Source: Sipunculus nudus (lineage: Eukaryota > Annelida > Sipuncula > Golfingiida > Sipunculidae). From it: DNA of 64,000 nucleotides. The stretch spans positions 61,406,370-61,470,369 of the forward strand of contig CM049307.1 in the NCBI GenBank assembly GCA_026874595.1, in the 5' to 3' direction. Shown here one piece after another: positions 11,522 to 21,251 of this stretch. Within the stretch, counting starts at the first letter, position 1. The number at the start of each line of letters is the position of its first letter. The position numbers and the translations under genes were made by a program. The notes under the pieces are model-generated. The model saw only the letters and a list, made by a program, of their open reading frames with translations, was not told where the DNA came from and searched no databases.

Positions 11522-12044
11522 GAATAAACTGAAATGAACACGTGACTTGTGATTACAATATTGTAACGAAACGGCATTTGTAGGATCGTTTCTGTAGAAA
11601 ACTAGTACATTAACCAAGTCAGCTTTTTACATATAAGGGAAAGGAGGTCGATTTGCAGTGTCACCGTCATATATTCATGGCATGTATAATTGTACTGAAT
11701 TATAAGTTTTTGACCGACGATCGGTCATTATTCTTGTACGTGTGGGACTAGAAGGCGTTGTGAGCACACGTGCTCATGTCAAAGTGTCAGTCGGGTGATG
11801 CCGCTAGGACATATGTATTATGGGGATTTAAAGCTTGTACCGCATGTACCAAGGGAATTGTTATATTTTTCTTACCTTTATATGGCCGAAATGACCATAA
11901 CTTAGCGGTAAAATAACAGGAGTTAGGTAAATTCCACAGATCTAACCGAGTATAACTTGTTTACATTTGAAGCTTAGCGCCGGTGTCAGAAAGTGTAATA
12001 GTCATGCGTGCTGACCCAGTTGCGGGAAACTGTGTCATCTCGCG

Positions 12045-12077
12045 TTAGCAACGCTTAGCAACGGGGACCTATAAAAG
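12045..12077 (+). promoter_or_regulatory. Core promoter of the element 1 LTR
   Basis: Two direct TTAGCAACG motifs (12045-12053 and 12055-12063, similar to RFX/X-box half sites) stand directly upstream of TATAAAAG (12070-12077). By the usual spacing transcription would start near 12100. The same set is in the 3' LTR at 16790-16822. Confidence 0.6.
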
Positions 12078-12169
12078 GCCAGGCCGAGCGCTGATTGGCG
12101 GCATTTTCTTGGTCCGCTTTCAAGGCTACACAGGTCGGACTTCGCCCTCAATAACCGGTGGGTGTCGCC

Positions 12170-12268
12170 TTCCCAGGGGGGGTAAACGCCCCGACGGACG
12201 GCTAGTTGTTCTCCTGGAGAACGACGGGTATTACCAGTCCGCCCGTCGAGTGGAAAACCCCCTGGGAA
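12170..12268 (+). other. Large nested hairpin in the LTR leader of element 1
   Basis: The outer stem pairs TTCCCAGGGGG (12170-12180) with CCCCCTGGGAA (12258-12268). The middle stem pairs CGACGGACGG (12192-12201) with CCGCCCGTCG (12239-12248), one mismatch. The apical stem is GTTCTCCTGGAGAAC (12208-12222), extendable outward by three pairs. It sits about 100 nt below the TATA box, so it would be in the 5' leader of the RNA. The same fold is in the 3' LTR at 16915-17013. Confidence 0.7.
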
Positions 12269-13455
12269 TGCTCTAAAAATAGATTGTTAGCTTGGGAAAA
12301 TGTGTATAAATTTGACCGCTGTCATAAATTTGACCACGGTTTTTGGATTAGTAGCACGGGATCATAGGGGTGGGCACATTACGTTCAATATGACGTCACG
12401 GCAATGGTCTGAAATTGGCCGTTGTCCTAGAGAACGGTGGTCCTACGAACGAAGGTCCAGATTTGCCCATTGGTAAAAATTTGCCCGTCGTCATAAATTG
12501 ACAGCTGGCATAAATTTGACCACGGTTTTGGATAAGCAGTCGCACGTGAACACAGGGAGTGTCGAGACGACAACGTGTTACCGTGTTATGATTCAATTGA
12601 ATGCCGGGGTTGGTATTTAGCGTCAGTTAGGAAATTTTGACTTGAGTCGGGGGATAGACTTTTGTAGCCATGGGTTATCAGGGTTGACAATAGTCATGGA
12701 TGACCACGGGTGCAGTGGACTATCCACCGCGCTGGTACTGTACGGTTGTGCCAGCTCTCTTTTAGCTTGTATGTAATAGGAACCGGGGCTGTTAATAGAG
12801 GGAATCAGAGTAAACGTAGTGCTAGTCAGCTGGGTTTTAGTGGGGTATTTAGGTAGCAGGAAATAGATTTTGACAGAGAAGTTTATAAGTTCTTGTTGGA
12901 ATTTTAAGTACAATTTAGTTGGAAAGTTATAACTTTGTGGATACAATTCAGACTTTATCAAATTCGACTGATGTTTCCACCTGAGGAGTTTGTGCTACCT
13001 CGGGGTTGATGAGGGAATTCCTCATTGTTTGTCAACTGTATAATGGTTGTACATTAAATGTATTAAACTTTATTTTTGTCTCGGATTTTATTGGAGAGAC
13101 ATTGCGTAATGACAGAGATTGTGTCGCGAATGGGCATGAATGCGCAGATTTCACTTTTATTTTCCATTTTCTAAAATCGGACGGTTTAACAATTAACATT
13201 CTCCATGCATGCCTTTATTTCTTTAGTTAGTTTAATAATTTACCCTTAGGTTTAGTTTGTACTGGGAGAGGGTTGGTTTTTTTTTTAACCGAAGTTGTCG
13301 TGTTTTTCAGGGGGCCATCTTCGACAACCCCCCTCTCTTGTGCGCCCGCCGTCCGGACCCCAGCCGGTCCGGGGGCGTTACGGCCACTCCGCCGCTCGGT
13401 GGCCCGACTTGTCTGTCGGCCTCCGGGGCCGGGTGAAAACGGCGCGCGTAACAAT

Positions 13456-13473
13456 TGGTGTCAGAAGTGGGAT
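13456..13473 (+). other. Primer-binding site of element 1 (leucine tRNA type)
   Basis: TGGTGTCAGAAGTGGGAT begins two bases after the LTR. Its complement ends in CCA and agrees with the 3' end of animal tRNA-Leu(CAA) as I remember it (…CCCACTTCTGACA-CCA). This primes minus-strand DNA synthesis. Several Ty3/Gypsy elements of molluscs use a leucine tRNA. Confidence 0.85.
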
Positions 13474-14291
13474 AGTTATATTAAAATAGGAAGGATAGAT
13501 TTAAATAGGATAGATAGACTAAAATGGGATAATATAAACAGGATAGATTGACACAGTGGGATAGGTTGGCTAATACGGGGATCGGTATAGTTATGAGTAG
13601 GATAGATAACAGAGGAGAGTTTAAAGCAGGACAGTTACTGTGGATAGATTAACAGTAAATGGGAATTACAAATTTATGGATTAGGCTTATATATTAGCTG
13701 GGAGGACCTTAGCAGATCAATAGATGATCTGGACTTAGTATGTCTGTCTAGCATTAGAGAAACTGAATTAACCTTATATATATATATATACATATATATG
13801 ATGGAAATGAAAACCTAATTGGTTACTGAAAAGAAGTCAAGTGTCAACTGTAGTATAGTAGTTGACCAGTTCATAGGATATAACCTATTGGTTAATGTAG
13901 TGTGTTAGAGTAATAAGAGAAGCCATAAGGCTCAATTAGGAAGCTCAAGTGGGAGAGCTGTGGTATTGAGCAGAGGTATGTCTTATAGGAACGACCACAC
14001 TTTAACCTGATATGGACAATTATAGTGATTAGCAGTGGACGGAAATGAAATGGTAGCACTTTAATAATTTAAATAAATGTGATGGAGTAACTTCAGTGGG
14101 AATTTAGATTGGTATATAATTTTGATCTCACTGTAAATAAAATCGATAAATTAGGTGTAATGTTAATAAAAGGTAGATAAAGTGGGTGAATCTGCCTGTG
14201 CCTTGTTGGACTATCAGAAAATACAAATTGTGCGGCTATTTCTTGCTGATATTTTAAGAAATACCTGGATTATCCGTATCTTCATTACAAC
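13474..14291 (+). other. Leader of element 1 with GGATAGAT-rich segment
   Basis: 818 bp between the primer site and gag. Its first 160 bp contain about seven variants of AGGATAGATT/GGGATAG at irregular spacing (13469-13630), a purine-rich motif series that could take part in RNA packaging. A short (TA)n run lies near 13780. No convincing protein frame precedes gag. Confidence 0.5.
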
Positions 14292-15347
14292 ATGGCTGAT
14301 CAAGGCATGGAACAAGACCATACAGGGGTTTCTGCTGCAATCCCCCGTTGTGATTCTGATGTGTCAATGGTTCAAGAGAGGGAGTTACGGGAATTAGTTA
14401 ACATGGACATGTTAAATGATCACAAAACTGAAAGCAACCATGTTCATTTGCCTGCTCTTGGTGAAGATGATCGGACTGATAACACATTTGAACAAGATTA
14501 TCAGCAATTTGTTCAGCCAATAGCGAATTCACCATATCTCTATAACATTCCCACATTCAACGGGTCAGGGAAGTGGCTGTCTTTTATTAAGCAGTTTGAG
14601 GCAATTTCCTTTAACCTTGCCTGGTCGCAAACGGAGATGCTTACTTACTTGCTCACTTCACTGCGAGGTGAAGCTGCGGACTTCGCATTTGAGTTAGAAT
14701 CAGCTGTACTGTCAGATTACAAGATGTTAGTTTCTGAACTGCACTCTCGCTTTACTGTTCACACAAGTAGAGAAATCAGTCAGCATTTATTTTATAATCG
14801 ACATTTAAGAAGAAATGAAACGCCAATGGAGTATGCAGCGGTTCTTAAAAACTTAATCCATCAAGCATACCCCCTTGGACTCTCTGCTGAGGTCAGAAAT
14901 GATATACTCCTTAGACAATTCTTTGATGGGATAGACGATCAGGATGCCTGTTATCAGTTACAGTGTGTACAAAGACCAAGAAACATTGATCAGGCAGCGG
15001 AAAAATTACAGGAATATTACAATTACCAGTTGCTCATTCAAGGTAATCAGCAAACAACAGTAATAAGGACTGCGACTAATGTACCCTGCCAAAAACGGAG
15101 CCCTGACAAGAGAAGGGTATTCATCAGTGGTCAAGTTAGATTGGCAGCCGATGTGCGCCAAGATGAAGAAAGAGTGACTTCTACTTCTCCTAGGCTACTG
15201 CAGGGCCAGACAGGTGGAGGTCAGGTATCTGTTCACATCCCCAAGTTTGAGGAGCTCAGGTGCTTCAACTGTGGTCTAATGGGACATTATGCCAGAGTTT
15301 GTCATGTAAAGAAACTGGACAGTGAAAACCATTTTTGTGAAAACTAA
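14292..15347 (+). CDS. gag: Gag protein of LTR element 1 (capsid + zinc knuckle)
   Basis: The 351-residue product would form the particle core and bind element RNA. Residues ~80-250 follow the retrotransposon Gag pattern (YNIPTFNGSGKWLSFIKQFE, then LTYLLTSLRGEAADF, a 'LHSRF' block and 'RRNETPMEYAAVLKNLIHQAYP ... DILLRQFFDGI'). Near the C-terminus is a CCHC zinc knuckle, C324-x2-C327-x4-H332-x4-C337. The start ATG is in a good context (ACAACATGG) and the acidic N-terminal ~75 residues look like a matrix-like extension. The frame stops 14 codons after the knuckle with no protease motif in any frame behind it, so there is no Gag-Pol. The frame is fully open, suggesting selection or very recent origin from a functional source. 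Confidence 0.88.
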   Translation: MADQGMEQDHTGVSAAIPRCDSDVSMVQERELRELVNMDMLNDHKTESNHVHLPALGEDDRTDNTFEQDYQQFVQPIANSPYLYNIPTFNGSGKWLSFIKQFEAISFNLAWSQTEMLTYLLTSLRGEAADFAFELESAVLSDYKMLVSELHSRFTVHTSREISQHLFYNRHLRRNETPMEYAAVLKNLIHQAYPLGLSAEVRNDILLRQFFDGIDDQDACYQLQCVQRPRNIDQAAEKLQEYYNYQLLIQGNQQTTVIRTATNVPCQKRSPDKRRVFISGQVRLAADVRQDEERVTSTSPRLLQGQTGGGQVSVHIPKFEELRCFNCGLMGHYARVCHVKKLDSENHFCEN

Positions 15348-16294
15348 CCTGGGTTGATTTAGGCAGCTAGGCCAACCATATATACAACTAGCAGAGAAGC
15401 AGAAACTGTTAGCAGATGTTTAAAATACACGGATTAATATATCTCTGGGTTAATTAATCTGCATTTGGATTAGCATTTAAAGAATTTCATTGGATTAAAT
15501 TCCTGTGGACTGACCAGAGCTGAGATTCTAAGGACTCTTTGCACCTAGAAATTTATAATATGTTAATTAGTGTGATAACATTTGAATAAGGATATACATT
15601 AATTACTTTATGGGGTTGAGAGTTAATTGTCATGGGACAATGTAAGTAGTTTTACAGATGGATAATTGATGTAAATTTAATGTAGCTTTAATGGAATGTG
15701 GCGACTAGTACTTTTGCCAAGTTACGGGAGGGTCGATTTTGTTTGGCACTGGGTGGAGAAAGGTCTCCCGGTAACCCGGAAGTGTTGCTGGGCAACACTA
15801 GTGCTGTTTAAAGTATTACTAGTATGCCAATTAGAGGCACTAGTATGGTCTGTGTCATGACGCAGGTTTATTTTAAGTTTGTCTTTATAGTATGGAACAG
15901 ACCGCGGACTGTCCCAGAGTTATGATAGGGGTCATAACTTACCAATAGGACGCTACTGGTTGCTATACTGACAAGTGGCGGAGGGCGGTCACTTTAAAAA
16001 GTTTATGGCTTTTATAAATTCCCTTGAGCTCCGGGAAGAGCCATAATGGGCCTGGGAACCCGTAGAAATTGTAACTTGACAAAGATATAATTCGTACTGT
16101 TTCAAAAAAAAAAAAAAAAAAAAAAAATCTAATAAGAAATAACCTATAAAGATGCACAAGGATTCTTTATATAACTTACGAAATTTTGGCCAGGATAAAA
16201 TCAAAACATTTCTCTAACCTTGATCACAGGGTTAATTTGATCGCTGCAATAATATAAACAAGAAAGGAAAATCTATGGGGACATTAGATTTTTT
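15348..16294 (+). other. Non-coding 3' internal region of element 1
   Basis: Where pol would be expected there are only stop-rich frames. It contains a hairpin AGTGTTGC-TGG-GCAACACT (15779-15797), repeated ACTAGTA/ACTAGTG motifs near 15797-15845, and a 23-base A run near 16105. No trace of RT, RNase H or integrase motifs was found, so the pol segment was lost completely or was never present. Confidence 0.6.
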
Positions 16295-16306
16295 AGGAGG
16301 GGGTAG
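16295..16306 (+). other. Polypurine tract of element 1
   Basis: AGGAGGGGGTAG abuts the 3' LTR and would prime plus-strand synthesis. Its AGGAGGGGGT core is the same as in element 2, although the two elements have different LTRs and primer sites. Confidence 0.8.
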
Positions 16307-18198
16307 TGTAACGAAACGGCATTTGTAGGATCGTTTCTGTAGAAAACTAGTACATTAACCAAGTCAGCTTTTTACATATTAGGGAAAGGAGGTCGATTTG
16401 CAGTGTCACCGTCATATATTCATGGCATGTATAATTGTACTGAATTATAAGTTTTTGACCGACGATCGGTCATTATTCTTGTACGTGTGGGACTAGAAGG
16501 CGTTGTGAGCACACGTGCTCATGTCAAAGTGTCAGTCGGGTGATGCCGCTAGGACATATGTATTATGGGGATTTAAAGCTTGTACCGCATGTACCAAGGG
16601 AATTGTTATATTTTTCTTACCTTTATATGGCCGAAATGACCATGACTTAGCGGTAAAATAACAGGAGTTAGGTAAATTCCACAGATCTAACCGAGTATAA
16701 CTTGTTTACATTTGAAGCTTAGCGCTGGTGTCAGAAAGTGTAATAGTCATGCGTGCTGACCCAGTTGCGGGAAACTGTGTCATCTCGCGTTAGCAACGCT
16801 TAGCAACGGGGACCTATAAAAGGCCAGGCCGAGCGCTGATTGGCGGCATTTTCTTGGTCCGCTTTCAAGGCTACACAGGTCGGACTTCGCCCTCAATAAC
16901 CGGTGGGTGTCGCCTTCCCAGGGGGGGTAAACGCCCCGACGGACGGCTAGTTGTTCTCCTGGAGAACGACGGGTATTACCAGTCCGCCCGTCGAGTGGAA
17001 AACCCCCTGGGAATGCTCTAAAAATAGATTGTTAGCTTGGGAAAATGTGTATAAATTTGACCGCTGTCATAAATTTGACCACGGTTTTTGGATTAGTAGC
17101 ACGGGATCATAGGGGTGGGCACATTACGTTCAATATGACGTCACGGCAATGGTCTGAAATTGGCCGTTGTCCTAGAGAACGGTGGTCCTACGAACGAAGG
17201 TCCAGATTTGCCCATTGGTAAAAATTTGCCTGTCGTCATAAATTGACAGCTGGCATAAATTTGACCACGGTTTTGGATAAGCAGTCGCACGTGAACACAG
17301 GGAGTGTCGAGACGACAACGTGTTACCGTGTTATGATTCAATTGAATGCCGGGGTTGGTATTTAGCGTCAGTTAGGAAATTTTGACTTGAGTCGGGGGAT
17401 AGACTTTTGTAGCCATGGGTTATCAGGGTTGACAATAGTCATGGATGACCACGGGTGCAGTGGACTATCCACCGCGCTGGTACTGTACGGTTGTGCCAGC
17501 TCTCTTTTAGCTTGTATGTAATAGGAACCGGGGCTGTTAATAGAGGGAATCAGAGTAAACGTAGTGCTAGTCAGCTGGGTTTTAGTGGGGTATTTAGGTA
17601 GCAGGAAATAGATTTTGACAGAGAAGTTTATAAGTTCTTGTTGGAATTTTAAGTACAATTTAGTTGGAAAGTTATAACTTTGTGGATACAATTCAGACTT
17701 TATCAAATTCGACTGATGTTTCCACCTGAGGAGTTTGTGCTACCTCGGGGTTGATGAGGGAATTCCTCATTGTTTGTCAACTGTATAATGGTTGTACATT
17801 AAATGTATTAAACTTTATTTTTGTCTCGGATTTTATTGGAGAGACATTGCGTAATGACAGAGATTGTGTCGCGAATGGGCATGAATGCGCAGATTTCACT
17901 TTTATTTTCCATTTTCTAAAATCGGACGGTTTAACAATTAACATTCTCCATGCATGCCTTTATTTCTTTAGTTAGTTTAATAATTTACCCTTAGGTTTAG
18001 TTTGTACTGGGAGAGGGTTGGTTTTTTTTTTAACCGAAGTTGTCGTGTTTTTCAGGGGGCCATCCTCGACAACCCCCCTCTCTTGTGCGCCCGCCGTCCG
18101 GACCCCAGCCGGTCCGGGGGCGTTACGGCCACTCCGCCGCTCGGTGGCCCGACTTGTCTGTCGGCCTCCCGGGCCGGGTGAAAACGGCGCGCGTAACA
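16307..18198 (+). repeat. 3' LTR of element 1
   Basis: Same length as the 5' LTR (1892 bp). Differences seen by eye: A/T near 11636, A/G near 11897, C/T near 11982, C/T near 12489, T/C near 13319 and G/C near 13428 (5' LTR coordinates). It joins satellite unit 2 at ATATTATAATTACG. Confidence 0.93.
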
Positions 18199-20165
18199 AT
18201 ATTATAATTACGTGTTATGGATGTTTCAATACACTTTTTCACAGAGATGAAATGGGGATTTTTTTTTTTTTTTTTTTTTTTTGGGGGGGGGGGGGGTCCC
18301 GAGACCTTAAAACAGGATGTCCTGTCATCAGATAGTGGCCTGGACGTAAATTAAAGAATTAATGGAAAATCTGATATCGTGTCCCGACTTCCTTACAATA
18401 TAATACAATATTCGTCTGCACAATAGAACACAGACAGAAAGTCGGAGTATCTCGTTTTGTGTGTATGCATAATATAAGGATAAAGAAAACTTACCCAAGT
18501 TTCTCTTGCACCACGCGCGTCAGTTTTAGTACCCGAATAAAATAATTGTTTCCCCGTCATATCACATTAAAATCAAAACCTTATCATGAAAAATTCATAT
18601 AAGAAGCGGGTCCGCAATAATTTCTAGAGAAAGAGCCCAAGAAACGTAACTCTCTTGGACTTATGTTAAAATTTAAACAGTGTAGAATATTTCAAAAAAT
18701 AAAAATATAATTTAAATACATATAATATATATATTTTGTATAAAGGACATGTATCATACTGAGTCGTGTGATGGTTTTTTTTGTATTTATTGGGCCCGTA
18801 AAACACAACTGTCCTGTCACAACTGGAACGAACGGCTGATGTACGACCTAGACATAAATAAGGGGCCGTATAAGAAGAAGCCGTCTACCAGATCATATTA
18901 CAATATATTTATAAAATTTAATATTAAAAATTTATATTAGAACAGCGGCATTCTCATAAGATTCCGGAGCGTTGAACGTGCATTTCATGAGTAATTATCC
19001 GCCCCATTCGGTATGATGAGGCTTGATGTTGTCAACAGCATCCTCCTAGCACGTATACCATCACTCACAGCCTTCCGTCCTCTCCGGCCAGGGGGTAAGC
19101 GTATTACCCCAACCCACTGCGGAGACCCGACCGGACGATTGTTCAGGACCGTGAGCCTCCAGGTATAACCCAGTGCCCTATTTACGGCTCAGAACCGCTG
19201 AATACCATATGTCCCTGATTGCGCTCCTCACTCACCTTTCAAACAATCAAGAACAGGAAGAGAAAATAAAAATATTGCGGTTTTATTCATGTCTAGGTTA
19301 TAATATGTATCTGTACAATTCGAGTGTGTGTTTGTCTTCGTGTGTATAAAAAGCGTTATCATAAAATTTTATGCCGAAGTTTACTAACCGTAGTACATGA
19401 TCTTCCTTATTACTTTTAGATTCCACGAAGAGATTCGTAAAAACACCGTAAAGACGGGCTTCCTACAATTTACAAGTCCATGATCGCCTTCTTCTTACTG
19501 ATACTGAGACAAGAATGGCCGGGTTGCTAACGTGACGACAATAGCAACATCCCCGATTCAATGACGTCATGCCGTTTTAATCTTCAAACGTTCGGCTGGA
19601 AACACGTAATGCTGAGTGTTTAATATTGTTTTTATTTTACTTTGCGAAGTGAATGTATTTCGGAGTTCATAGAGTGCGTAGTTAGGAGCCCAGACCGCAG
19701 ATGGCGACACCTGACGTAAACAGCAAGTTTGTGACGTATTTTTCATCGGCATAGATAACTTATTACCACGCGGGTGTGTTATGTGATGAGAGCATTGCAT
19801 CCAGAACAGAGACTGCCCGCTGTTATGATTGCTGGAGCAATATGTATTGTTTATATTCATTTTGGAATATTTTAGTGAAGTCACTGCAGAGTTGAGACTG
19901 AACATATGTGCTGACAGATTTAATAACAAATCAAACTATCTCGTGCATTTCGTGGACATAATAATGAGATCAATATATTTAAAACAATGATACATAATGA
20001 GATTTGTAATCCATTTGGTTCAAAGGAACTTCGTAAAAATAAACTTTAAATGCAATATATTGTTTTATCTGGAATAAACTGAAATGAACACGTGACTTGT
20101 GATTACAATATTATAATTACGTGTTATGGATGTTTCAATACACTTTTCCACAGAGATGAAAGGGG

Positions 20166-20193
20166 TTTTTTTTTTTTGGGGGGGGGGGGGGGG
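20166..20193 (+). repeat. Poly(T)-poly(G) tract of the satellite unit (example, unit 3)
   Basis: Twelve T then sixteen G, followed by TTCCCGAGACC. The same junction occurs at the same place in the other units with different lengths (G about 9 to 19, T about 4 to 24; unit 12 is interrupted by T). Rapid length change fits slippage. The G strand could form a quadruplex or triplex. Confidence 0.9.
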
Positions 20194-20910
20194 TTCCCGA
20201 GACCTTAAAACAGGATGTCCTGTCATCAGATAGTGGCCTGGACGTAAATTAAAGAATGAATGGAAAATCTGATATCGTGTCCCGACTTCCTTACAATATA
20301 ATAAAATATTCATCTGCACAGTAGAACACAGACAGAGAGTCGGAGTATCTCGTTTTGTATGTATGTATAATATAAGGATAAAGAAAACATACCCAAGTTT
20401 CTCTTGCACTGCGCGCGTCAATTTTAGTACCCGAATAAAATAATTGTTTCCCCGTCAAATCACATTAAAATCAAAACCCTATCATGAAAAATTCATATAA
20501 GAAGCGGTTCCGCAATAATTCCTAGTGAAAGAGCCCAATAAAACGTAAACCTCTTTGACTTATGTTAAAATTAAAACAGTGTAGAATATTTCAAATAATA
20601 AAAATATAATTTAAATACATATAATATATTAATTTTGTATAAAGAACATGAATCGTACTGAGTCGTGTGATGGGTTGTTTTTATGTATTTATTGTGCCCG
20701 TAAAACACAACTGTCTTGTCACAACTGGACCGAACGGCTGATGTACGACCTAGACATAAATAAGGGGCCGTATAAGAAGAAGCCGTCTACCAGATCATAT
20801 TACAATATATTTAGAAATTTAATATTTAAAATTTTTATTAAAACAGCGGCATTCTCATGATGATTCCGGAGCGTTGAACGTGCATTTCATGAGTGATTAT
20901 CCGCCCCCTG

Positions 20911-20962
20911 CGGTATGATGAGGCTTGATGTTGTCAACAGCATCCTCCTAGCACCTATACCG
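20911..20962 (+). repeat. Core hairpin 1 of the satellite unit (example, unit 3)
   Basis: CGGTAT at the start pairs with ATACCG at the end. Inside, GATGTTGTCAACAGCATC forms a 7-bp stem with one G-T pair and a TCAA loop. The block is conserved in every unit from 2 on. It is the left part of the GC-richer core. Confidence 0.6.
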
Positions 20963-21243
20963 TCACTCACAGCCTTCCGTCCTCTCCGGCCAGGTGGTTA
21001 GCGTATTACCCCAACCCACTGCGGAGACCCGACCGGACGATTGTTCAAGACCGTGAGCCTCCAGGTATAACCCAGTGCCCTATTTACGGCTCAGAACCGC
21101 TGAATACCATATGTCCCTGATTGCGCTCCTCACTCACCTTTCAAAGAATCAAGCACAGGAAGAGAAAGTAAAAATATTGCGGTTTTATTCATTTCTTGGT
21201 TTTATGTATCTGTACAATTTGAGTGTGTGTTTGTCTTCGTGTG

Positions 21244-21251
21244 TATAAAAA
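21244..21251 (+). promoter_or_regulatory. TATA-like box of the satellite unit (example, unit 3)
   Basis: GTGTATAAAAAGCG occurs once per unit, about 280 bp after the core hairpins and followed at once by the CATAAAATTTTATG palindrome. It could be a core promoter or simply AT-rich sequence; no transcript can be inferred. Confidence 0.3.

Larger units (their letters stand above)
11562..13453 (+). repeat. 5' LTR of element 1
   Basis: Unusually long LTR (1892 bp). Features in order: the TGTAAC terminus; a promoter with TTAGCAACG twice and TATAAAAG (12045-12077); a large fold at 12170-12268; two diverged copies of a 'CATAAATTTGACCACGGTTTT' block about 190 bp apart (near 12323 and 12512); and a GC-rich end with CCGG-rich hairpins and a GTAACA terminus. 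Small frames on both strands are identical in the two LTRs only because the LTRs are nearly identical. Confidence 0.93.
11562..18198 (+). mobile_element. LTR retrotransposon 1: gag-only, non-autonomous
   Basis: The 6637-bp element is bounded by two 1892-bp direct LTRs that start TGTAACG and end GTAACA. The flanks share ATAT (11558-11561 and 18199-18202; AATAT if the LTR's last A is counted). Removing it restores the sequence of all other satellite units. By eye the LTRs differ at about six positions (near 0.3%), so the insertion is recent. The internal 2853 bp hold a leucine-tRNA-type primer site, a 0.84-kb leader, one gag gene, about 950 bp without coding capacity and a polypurine tract. Protease, RT, RNase H and integrase are all absent, so it must rely on a partner element. 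Confidence 0.93.
11522..20071 (+). repeat. Satellite unit 2, split by LTR element 1
   Basis: The unit resumes after the element at 18199 exactly where it left off at 11561. It shares the older ATGTATCATACT variant with unit 1, has the longest T run (24 T, then 14 G, near 18249-18296) and a B-type right marker (CATTGCATCCAG). Confidence 0.92.

Noticed and set aside
12623-12961. Minus-strand 112-codon frame identical in both LTRs of element 1 (again at 17368-17706)
   Set aside because: Identity reflects LTR identity, not selection. No known motif and no transcript logic.
13227-13551. Proline/arginine-rich frames at the GC-rich LTR end
   Set aside because: Compositional artefact of the CCGG-rich terminal segment.
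15963-16204. Frames crossing the A run near 16105
   Set aside because: A run of phenylalanines from a homopolymer; no domain. I also considered a SINE with poly(A) tail here but saw no tRNA-like promoter boxes or target duplication.
20065-20421. Minus-strand open frames of 60-120 codons that recur once per satellite unit
   Set aside because: They run through the homopolymer tract (giving proline runs), change length with it, and are kept only because the units are recent copies. No domain or start context supports a protein.
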